The notes under the pieces are model-generated. The model ran no database searches. It saw nothing but the letters and a program-made list of their open reading frames with translations, and was not told where the DNA came from. 11,913 bases of DNA from Phoronis ovalis. Its lineage: Eukaryota; Phoronida; Phoronidae. Within the stretch, counting starts at the first letter, position 1; each line of letters opens with the position of its first letter. Below are positions 1-9,800 of the stretch, piece by piece. Location of the stretch: NCBI GenBank assembly GCA_028565635.1, contig JAOXYB010020270.1, positions 1,406 to 13,318 of the forward strand, given 5' to 3'. A program made the position numbers and the translations under genes.

Positions 1-264
1 ATACCTCTATATACACGATAGACCTCTATATACACGATAGACCTCTATATACACGATAGACCTCTATATACACGATAGAGATCTATATACACGACATACC
101 TCTTAATACACGATATACCTCTATATACACGATAGACCTCTATATACACGATAGACCTCTATATACACGATAGACCTCTATATACACGATATACCTCTAT
201 ATACACAATAGACCTCTATATACACGATATACCTCTATATACACGATAGACCTCTATATACACG
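1..264. repeat. 19-bp tandem array (ACCTCTATATACACGATAG), about 14 copies
   Basis: Period 19 from the window edge; most copies are identical, with variants near 79-117 (GAGATCTATATACACGACAT, CTTAATACAC) and 208 (ACAATAG). Units end in either GATAG or GATAT. It continues beyond the left edge. It lies downstream of exon 13 and is noncoding. Confidence 0.97.
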
Positions 265-411
265 AACTCGGTAATAATGAAAATTACAGGGTCACCTTGA
301 AGGTAACTATTTTTATTAACAAAATAGGTTATTATTTCAAACAGCTCTTATTTACCGAAGTACCTTCATTGCTTCTTGAAAAAAGTGACATGCAAGAAGA
401 AATACATTGTT
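265..411. other. Stretch between exon 13 and the 19-bp array
   Basis: About 150 bp of ordinary AT-rich sequence. It would be 3' untranslated region and flank if exon 13 is terminal, or intron if it is not. No other signal than the AATAAA noted separately. Confidence 0.5.
312..317 (-). promoter_or_regulatory. Candidate polyadenylation signal AATAAA
   Basis: AATAAA on the minus strand, about 95 bp past the TGA of exon 13. In AT-rich sequence this hexamer occurs often by chance, so it only supports a terminal exon if transcripts end about 10-30 bp further on. Confidence 0.3.
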
Positions 412-807
412 TCACTGAGGTAATTGTTTAGTGCTTGAAACAGGAATACAACCTATGTGCTGTTCACCATATGTAGTTTTTTGCTCCATGGTAGTAGTGT
501 CAGGTCCTGATGTGGCTGTATCTACTTTCTCATTAAGCTTTGCACTGAATGAAGAAAACGGTGGCACGATAATCTTATGTATAACCATATCCTTGAGGTT
601 TTCATACGTTTTGTACCACACAGGTTTCATTGCAACCTTTGCAGGATCTATGCTGAGAAATAGGCTTGCTCTTTCCTTTAAATTCCCCGCATTCAATGGC
701 TTATTTTCGTCATCAGCCATTGATATTAATATGATATCACTATTAACAGGTGAGATACCATGTGGAACTACTTCTGCTGGAAAAATACTTTCCTTCATTT
801 GATTGAC
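412..807 (-). CDS. Exon 13: last exon in the window, terminal or spliced onward
   Basis: Phase 0 in, after a GTGATTGCAG acceptor. Encodes ISPVNSDIILISMADD, LKERASLFLSID and then MVIHKIIVPPFSSFSAKLNE, which resembles the pre-GPS strands in polycystins (s-x-x-v-s-x-x-l then m-x-x-H-x-x-v-P). The frame ends in TGA at 412-414, and an AATAAA lies about 95 bp further on (312-317). Either the protein stops here, or a donor is used earlier (for example TATG|GTGAAC near 453, or AAA|GTAGAT) and coding continues beyond the left edge. The N-terminal two thirds are well supported; the last 40 residues (VDTATSGPD onward) less so. Confidence 0.75.
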   Translation of the reverse strand, partial: VNQMKESIFPAEVVPHGISPVNSDIILISMADDENKPLNAGNLKERASLFLSIDPAKVAMKPVWYKTYENLKDMVIHKIIVPPFSSFSAKLNEKVDTATSGPDTTTMEQKTTYGEQHIGCIPVSSTKQLPQ

Positions 808-3800
808 CTGCAATCACAATTGTAGTATATCGTTACCATTTACGAAACAATAACATCGAAATGCTATAAAACATGATGAGAGCTTCACATAGTTTTCAAT
901 TTGGGGCATGCAATTATGGTGGCGAATAAGTACAAACTATATACTTATGAAATGTCAATCGTTGCAAGCATTATCCAGTAGTAATGTAGTATTGTTTGGT
1001 GTAGTTACAATATCGAATAGTTAAATTAAATTACTATATTGTGTCTCTTAACTTTTATAAAATTAGCACCTTATGTAAAAGGAGAAAAAGAATACCTTGA
1101 AGGTGTGACAAGCAAATTTTAGACTAATTTTTAATAATGAAAGCTTATAGTCGTGCATGTAGCTGCGATCCTAGCATCCCACACGCCAATGCCTATTGGA
1201 ATATTGTCACTTTAAACAGTCGCACAAAGGATGCTACCTCTGCCAAAATAGCGACCCTTAGCATTACAAAGATGAAGTATGTAATGCTAAGGGTCACTAT
1301 TTTGGCAGAGGTTTGCACAGCCTGACTACATCCATCTGTCGTTAGATTGCCAACTGCAGCCATGGTAACAATTATAGATCCGGCGAGCGTATTCTTTTTC
1401 TCTTTTCCTTTTCTTTTGGCTTTCGGGCAGCAATGGTGACATATCTATTTGGAAGGGGGTGCAATTTCGCACAAAGTGAGAGAAATCACAATTTGAAAAC
1501 GTCATTTTTTATCAGAAATTGAGAGGAATGTACCCAGGCATTACATGTCTATCGGTTTCCTGTGTATTTCTCACTAATTCCACCAGGTGGTCTGTTCTTT
1601 ATTTAAGAAATTAACATTTAAGAAAAATCGGAAGTAGGCATGAGACATGATTATCTTTATTTGTGACTGAACAGAATTTTCCGCGAAGAGGTAGTTAATT
1701 TACTAGAAGACAATACGTTACTATTGAAGTGGATGGGAAAATCAGTTGTACACTTTAGGCCATATGTTAGCGTTCCGTGCCTTCTCAACTAACGTCTGGC
1801 CTACAGTCAATGTTTGTTTATTATCTCTAAAACCAGAAGAATGATACTCTCTTGATTAATATAAAGTGTCCGAGCAACTCTCAAGCACTGCACCCACTGC
1901 ACCCACTGCACCCACTGCACCCACTGCACCCACTGCACCCACTGCACCCACTGCACCCGCTGCACCCACTGACCCGATATTTGTATATATAAATCAAAGG
2001 ATTATGGTTATTTTACTTTTCAAGATCCTAAATTTCTACTAACTATTGTTTTGTGCAAGTTTATGAATTAAAATAAGCGTTTCAATGTAATTAAATGCAG
2101 GTAAAAATGTAAGTAACAGTAGCGCCCTATGAACTACCGTTCCCCATCTTACTTACAATTAAAACAATTTAAAACAATATGTTTTATCAATGAAATTGTA
2201 TTGCAAATCATATGACTTGACAATCACATAATTTAATCGAATAACAAATAAATCCGACAGAAGTAACCTTACGGATATATTGTCATTAAGTGAAAAGGAG
2301 TTGGTGCTTTATTAATCGCATAGCAATCTTAATACCACTCCATTCCTTATTGCTCAGGTTTAAAAAATCGTAATTAGAAATGATCCTAAAACAGGGTAAA
2401 CACCTTAACCATGCAGAAATCTGATTTTTTTAAACTTGCTCCTTTAATATTAGTTAAGTTCGAGAAGGAAAATGTGGCATTATCTTTTTACACATACAGA
2501 GTGCTATAATTAAAAGTGTATTTACCACGACTGAAACATACTGCGTAGTATCATGACCATTTCCAAAAAGCCCACCAGCCACAGGAAACTTTATGCGGTT
2601 ACCATTCTGCGCAACTAAGATATCTGAAAAACCAACAGCACAAAGAACATGAAAAATAGGTATACAATGGTTTCAGTATAGATGCTGACAAATGGCAGTA
2701 TATAATCCATATATATATATACCATGCTTTCTAGTAGCTGCTTTTTCAAAATAATGATTGATAGATGTTATTCTTTCAAAAGTAATAGCTAAATAACGGA
2801 TTATCAGATCCTACGTACACTTCAGTGCCGCATCTTTTTTATCTTGAATAACTGGACCTTATCAAATACTTATCCCTTACCAGAGTCTTGAATGGTACGC
2901 TTTGTAACTGTCATGTTCATTTTCGCTGTCCTGACTACTGAACTAGTTTCCCCGATAACCTTTTTGCTAATAATTTGTTCACCAACACTTGTCGCTAAGT
3001 CAAGGACATGATTTCTTGTGAGTGGCTGAAACAATATATAACATTCCAAGCAGTTCTTACTAAAAAATTAATACGAGCGTATGCATGGGGAGGTATGGGT
3101 GTGTGCGAGGGTATGTGGATGTGTGGGTATGTTGGCACGTCAGTTATTGTGTAAATGTGATTGTGTAGATGTGTAGTTGCGAAGAATGTATTACACCAAA
3201 CACAGAAAAGCACTAACAAATCAGTTTAGACTTATTACTACTGAATCAGTGTTTTCACATAGGTAGTTCTGGAGAACTTAAATTTCTTTTCAAATATTTC
3301 AAAACATTAAAAAAAATAAGAATTTGTGAAGTGGTTAAATAAGAAATATATATATTTATCATGATCGTACTCATTTTGAGTACATTATCAGGAGAACGTC
3401 ATACATACGATCCGAGAAGTAATAGCTGTTATAACAGAATAATATATTTAGATAGTAAACTTAACTCACTTCATTCCTGCTTGAATTTGTTTCTAGTACA
3501 TTAGCTGCAAAAAGGTTCATTTATAAAGTTAGTGGTCAAACGTTTACTGATGTAAATATGTAACAATCAGTTTTTTCTGTCATTTAGTTTTGAAATTGAA
3601 AACATTACTAAGTTAAGAATCTGACTCATTTTGAATTTCGTCAGAACTGATAATAATAATATAGTACCAGTTCCATTACAAGATTTACTTCCGCAAAAAT
3701 GCATAATAATAAAATCAATGAAGCGCTATGAAAGCTGTTGTTTTTGATTTAGAAGTATTTAATATTAGTTTAAGCATGAACTACCATGGTTGTGCAGTGA

Positions 3801-6800
3801 CTTACTTATTGTTGTCAACACTCCTTTAGCTACTGAGGTCGCTTCTTCAATTGAAGCATTTTTTTCATAAGCCAACTCACGCACGAATGCTACTTGATTC
3901 GTCAACGCGTCGACAGCGGAGTCCACAGAATTCTTGGATAAAACGTCTTTTCGTTCTGTCAGAATATTCAAAACTGAGCTCATCATATCCAAAATTTCAA
4001 CCGACTTGATTCCAACTAGTTTCAATGCACCAATGGTTTCTTCTCGCAGCTAAAACAAATGTAAGTTATCGTTCTGATGGCGCTGTCATAATACATTTAA
4101 TTCTAACTGCATTGGGTTAATTAATTAAACAAAACTGCTCAGATCTAAAAGTATTTCCGTTCGCCAACTCCGTTTCGGTATAATTTTTGCACACTTTTAA
4201 AAGATAGTTACAACATAAAATGACTTGTTGAAATAGTTCCATATGTTTTGCCTAAATTTAGACTGTGATCACCAGGCCTACCTAACTGGCAGGTTTGCGT
4301 CTCCGGAAATCTGTTCGAGTTCCTGACAACTTGCGTGAGTCCTCGGAAATGACGGTTCGAGTAGCAGAAATTTCGGTGCGAAACTCGGAAAAGGGGCTCG
4401 AATAGTAGAAAACAGGTGCGCGAATGCGGATTAACGGTTCGAGTCCACGCCTTTTAGCTAGGTAGGTAGACCTGATAATGGCGTCTAAATTTGTTCAGCT
4501 AAAGACAGCTACAATTCGTTCACTACGTATCTTAGCTCCATGCAATAATGTTCAAGTTAGAAGAGCGCACCAATTTACGTCGAGTTTCATATCACTACGC
4601 CTGTACAATAACGGACACGGATGACTTTACATAACTGTCAGCTGGGATGTATTGTAAGTTTAGAAAGAACTGCTATAAAACTATAATGAATTACAGCAGC
4701 AATCATTTGCCCGCACAGTACTGGCTGGTCTTAAAACAAATTGAGAATGAACGCCATCCACATAGGTCCTTCGGTAACCTTAAATATTATAGTGAGACAC
4801 GGACCTGAATTGTTGTTGATATCTTTGCATTGCAACAATAATAACGCCATGAATAATGTACAACTGTAGTTCAGCTGTAGCTATAGTTATGAAGACCAAG
4901 CGGTGTACCTGTGCAGTATATATCTAGGGCTGTGTGAAACATAAGCAAAATATACTATATTAACAAACATCTAACGAATGTTTCTCAACACGCCATGTTA
5001 CGTACGGTACTTATGCAAGATCGACAGTTTCAAGTGCATCAGTGTAAACATATTATAGGACTGTACAACAGCCGCGATTCAGTTGTTATGACATAAGCTG
5101 TATCTACACTCAGTTTCCGAACAGCTTAAAGTCAGTTAAACTTATATACATCAATATATCAAATATTTCTTGCTGGGAGGGTAATTATAAGCCCGCATCT
5201 TTAAAAAAGATCCCCTTCCCGGATACCGAGGCAAAACAATCAACCTCTTTTCATGGCTAGAATGGTGAGAAGCTCGTCCCTTTAAGACACGGCCCCCGCA
5301 TAGAATGGTGAGAAGCTCGTCCCTTTAAGACGCGGCCCCCGCATAGAATGGTGAGAAGCTCGTCCCTTTAAGACGCGGCCCCCGCATAGAATGGTGAGAA
5401 GCTCGTCCCTTTATGACGCAGCCCCCGCATAGAATGGTGAGAAGCTCGTCCCTTTATGACGCAGCCCCCGCATAGAATGGTGAGAAGTTCGTCCCTTTAA
5501 GACGCGGCCCCCGCATTGACCTATACAGAAAATAACCCAACGAGAGTTTTAACCGACTTCGAACTGTGTGGAAAAAACAACAGTGTAATTATATCATTAT
5601 ATAGCAAAGGTGTGTCCTATGAACCATATAGGGTTCATAGAAGTGTAGTAACAGGAAGTTTCAAAAATGAAATAATTTAAAGTTGTTTTTTTTAATACCC
5701 TGATAATAATCAACGACAAGTTTTTAACCATTTTTTTCCAACAAAATTCACAAAAAGTTGTTTCAAAAATCAAAGTAGAAGATACAAATCAAAAAAATTT
5801 AGAAGTACCGCTATTTGTTTAACCCGAACGGCTTCTATTTCCTTAATGGCTTCTTCTGCAGTCATTTTTGGATTCACTACATTTAGTGAGCTATCAGTCA
5901 CATTCGAACCACCGTCACCTGCGTAGTTTCCTCCATCATTTGCGCTGTTCGAATGTTCTACAAATATTCCAAAACGGATGACTGTTTTACCGTTTCTTAG
6001 AGGAGAGCAATATTTGCAAAAAAAAAAAAATGTCTCCAGCACGGTTTTATGCAGAGTCAGCATTAATGCAAATTGAGTGAGAATGTACAAGAAGAACTAT
6101 TTTGGGAATTAGTAACATGAAATTTTTTTTAAAGCATTTGCTACCAAACAGTGACATTTATTAAGGACTCGAGATACAAAAAAACGCTGTTATTTGACTT
6201 TAATTTTCTTCGTTACTTTCATAACCATAATGCAGAAATAGACAAAATTATACATTTTTGCAAAGGCTATAGTTTAATGTTGATGAATTGAAAGGAAAAA
6301 AGTTGCAGATAATTTTCCATTTTGTGTAATAATTGTGTTTTTCGCATTTTAATTTGATCTGATCCTTACATTTTTAAAAATTATAACTTTTGAACAAAGC
6401 AAAATTTTAAAAATCTGAGATATCGTTTTGTAGATATGTATGTATAGCGCTTTTATGCAAAGTTCCAGTTTGTAGATGCAGGCTTTTTTTGAAAATTAAA
6501 ATTTCGAAATGTTTTCCCAAAAATCGCCTTATTAAGTCAAATTCAAACTATTTAATCTCATGATTTGTAAATTTTAGAGTATTAACGTTTACAAATGTAT
6601 ACTGTTATATGTCTATCTAAAACATAGGTTCAAATATGTATGTACACCTCTTTGCACCTCGAGCCCTTAATTTGATAGTTCGTATTGAGTTATTGTTACG
6701 TATAACTTCAGCTTTGGTCAGTAAGGAATTGGATTAATTGATTAAATGAGTAGTGCCATTACGTCATTATTAGTGCCATTACGTCATTATTAGTGCCATT

Positions 6801-9800
6801 ACGTCATTATTATCTAAGTGACCAAACTGGTGCACAGCATGCACTCACCAAGAACTGCACAGAGGTTATGAAGTTGAGCATTCAATGTGATGCCTAGAGC
6901 TGACACCAGACTCAATGCCTCCTGGTTATCTTTTGTTTTAATTATGTTTGTCAGCGTACCATTGGTGAAGTACATGTTCAAAGCTGCTGTTAAATTATCC
7001 TGATCTGGGATTGTCACCTAGAAAGAGACTTTTACTCACATACTTGTACCCCATACTACACGGGAACAGTGGATGAAACGTTTAGTTTAGTGATGTTGCT
7101 CAAGCAAATATCTTTGTCTTTTTATGTAAATTTGATAATACAACCAAAGGTTAGGATGTATAAAACTCTAACAGTCTTTTGATCCTGTCTCACAGTTTTA
7201 TATATCCTAGCTAAGGGTAATGATCTCCATTTATTACACATCACTGTGAGACAGGATCAAAAGACAAAAGATATCGTGAATAATCAGATAGTAGCAAATA
7301 GACCCCACAGGGCTTAAAGGGCTATGTTGTGTTATAAAATAGGACAGAATTCTATCCGCTAAGAGGCGCTAGACATCAGGAGAATTTTTGAGTTAGCCAA
7401 TCAGATTGAAGAAATTTTAACTGCTATTTTTCGATCAAGAATCGGTTGTACCCTTATGGACTTGTCCAACGATTTCAGCGTCTTGGTGATGATTTGAACA
7501 TTTGGGTTAATTAATTTTTGCAATAAATAAAAAAAGTGAATTTATTTTTGTATACGCATAGTCAGGTTCAAAATAGAATGTGCCTTTAATTATTAATGAT
7601 GTATATATTGACTATTGGTGGAGTCAATAATGATTGGGACTAATAAACGGACTATTTCAGATAACAGTCTTTAATAGATCAGATGAAATTAGCGTATTTC
7701 ATGTTTCCACGCACCAAAGAGAATATTCATCAAATGGTAAACATTTGTGTTGCTCTGAAAAATAAAGAAACAAAGGCCTACATTTAGCATAAAATAAGGC
7801 CCATTCACACTTACCACTTAAATCGCTTCACAATAGAGCGCTTTATTATGAAGCGCATCAAGTGGTAAGTGTGAATGGGCCTATAGTGTATTAAACTATT
7901 TTACCTCCACTGGAATTTTCACCTCTGAAGGAGCGCCATAAAGATCAGTGGCCATAATTCGAAACTCAACTTGTTTTCCTGGTCCGAAGTGTCTTCCTTG
8001 TGGCATTGTTGGAATGATACCTGTAAACAAAAAAAAATAGTTTAGACGGCGTAAGCAGGTTCAATTGATGTATATTTAAGTCATTTGGTATAAGGTCAAG
8101 GACACGATTAAATGCAACCGAGTTTTGAATCTTATACTCATCCAATGTACTCTTACTAGATATTTTTTCCACACAGTGTTTGGAAAATGTGTACAATGAT
8201 TTATGTTACTATAGAAGTTGATGGGAAAATCAATTGTGTCCGTGTACCATATAGTTTAGATCGATTAAGCGAAAGTATTTCAAAAAGTAAATTTAAGCAT
8301 TGGTCTTCTATCAGTGCCTTCATTTCTCTTTCCTTCTAAAGAGTAAGACGACGTTACCAGATCAAATTGTGACCCATAAAGGAGCGTTATTATTTGTATG
8401 TGTTATTTAATATCGCATTCATACAAATATGAGTAAAAAGGGCCATCTGCATAAAAGCTTACTTATATGTAGAAATAAGTTTCAATGACGATATTATGAG
8501 ATTTTAAGTAAACATAATTTCGCTGAGTTGTGAGTTTTTTCTCTATTAACTTTGCACAACGGGATAACCATGTAACGAACTTTGTGACGAACAGCAATGA
8601 TAAGCTACCTTCATGTATGGATATCCAATCACTATTTTCGTCGATTCTGTATGACACTTTATAAGTGACAGGAATATCTCCATCACTGAAGAGGGATGTG
8701 CACTCCGTATTGAACAGTGTGATTAACGCTTCGCCAGAACTCGGTTCAACACTGCAATTTCCAGTTAGCGGAGGTAAGTTGACAGTAAATAAGTAAATCT
8801 GTTCACCTGTAATATAACATTCAATTGTTACATGTTGACCATAATTAACTTTAAATTTCTAAAACAGTATATCTTTAGATGTTAGTTTCTGCATTATTAT
8901 TAACGATATTATAGTTAATAAATAACAGCGCACAGAGTATATCAAGCCTCACTAATCGTTATAAAAAGCTATGTTACATGCAGAAAGGAAAACTATTTAG
9001 TCAAAATGTTTGTAGGTCTGACATAATTCTTCCATCGTCTTACCATAAATATTTGGATTTCCATTTTTTCTCCAGACACGTATACGAAATCCATAACGTT
9101 TTCCAGAATCACTGCTGTTAAACAAATCAGGCAGAACTGCCAATCCAGGTGTAGAGTTCCCTGACTCTGCCTTATCCTGCCAGTCACTGAATGGGAGTTC
9201 AATGGCATCAAGAACAGGTGAATTAGAATTCTTTGGTACTTCAACTAGATACCACCTGCGAGATAAAGAATACTTTGAATTGTGTTTCGTCGTACTGTGT
9301 CGATATGTGATGAACCTTTTAATACATTTTCCATAGGCTTCAATGCAATTTTCATCAAATTTTAACATAAACTATTCGATCTTCAGTGTTCTATTATCAA
9401 CATAAATTTATTGTTACCAACATGCATGACTTTTTTTCTATTTAGCATGACTTATTATGATCCAGTTTTTGAAGTCATGATACAAAATTCGTTACTTCCT
9501 TGTCCACAATCATAATTTTTGTTATAAGTTTTAATATTTTTTTTAATCAAATGTTCCTTATTGATCTTTACAATTTGTATGAAACCGGGTTTTGTTTTGC
9601 GTTTTTTTTTATTTGCCAAAACAATATTTTTCAAATAATCTACTTACTCATAAATGAATGCATCTATAATTTCATCACCGTCTCCTATAGTAGACTGAAT
9701 AGAAAAGCGTTGATTGGCATTGAATTTGTCACGGCAGTTTGTAACACAACTGTAAAACAAAACAAAATTAAATTGCTTTTTTTAAGTTGAAATTTATTTT

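Larger units (their letters stand above)
808..2525 (-). other. Intron 12 (1,718 bp)
   Basis: Holds a near-perfect 33-bp-arm hairpin (1235-1313), a dispersed-repeat copy (1562-1750) and a 9-bp minisatellite (1886-1970). The rest is AT-rich and shows no supported gene. The acceptor is GTGATTGCAG. Confidence 0.7.
4050..5823 (-). other. Intron 8 (1,774 bp), the repeat-rich and longest intron
   Basis: Contains the terminal-inverted-repeat element (4254-4492), a GC-rich 43-bp array (5258-5515) and a short perfect hairpin (5617-5640). The stretch 4500-5250 shows no open frame, repeat or RNA gene that can be supported. Confidence 0.7.
5982..6848 (-). other. Intron 7 (867 bp)
   Basis: Very AT-rich intron. 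Holds a triplicated 20-bp unit (6751-6810) about 40 bp from the 5' splice site, and a possible mobile element bounded by short inverted repeats (about 6157-6677). A long poly-T tract on the minus strand (around 6018-6030) leads into the exon 8 acceptor. Confidence 0.7.
7018..7904 (-). other. Intron 6 (887 bp) with two long inverted repeats
   Basis: Phase 0 intron carrying two fold-back sequences (7174-7265 and 7798-7881). The second begins about 24 bp from the 5' splice site. Remaining sequence is AT-rich and shows no coding potential. Acceptor TCTTTCTAG. Confidence 0.75.

Noticed and set aside
431-802. Plus-strand open frame of 123 codons
   Set aside because: It is the antisense shadow of exon 13, whose minus-strand reading continues the REJ protein in phase and with family-like motifs.
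1137-1363. Small open frames on both strands with a hydrophobic stretch (plus 1137-1325, minus 1193-1363)
   Set aside because: Both run across the 33-bp inverted repeat, which makes the two strands encode similar peptides. No family resemblance, and located within an intron.
2995-3219. Minus-strand open frame rich in His, Pro and Thr
   Set aside because: Arises from GT-rich low-complexity sequence and overlaps exon 11 in another frame.
4430-4456. tRNA gene
   Set aside because: Only a T-loop/B-box-like segment with TTTT is present; no acceptor stem, anticodon arm or A-box could be placed.
5258-5515. CRISPR array
   Set aside because: The 43-bp units are directly adjacent with no unique spacers, and the window is eukaryotic.
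5981-6000. Upstream acceptor CTCTAAG for exon 8
   Set aside because: Better pyrimidine context, but out of frame with the phase 1 donor of exon 7.
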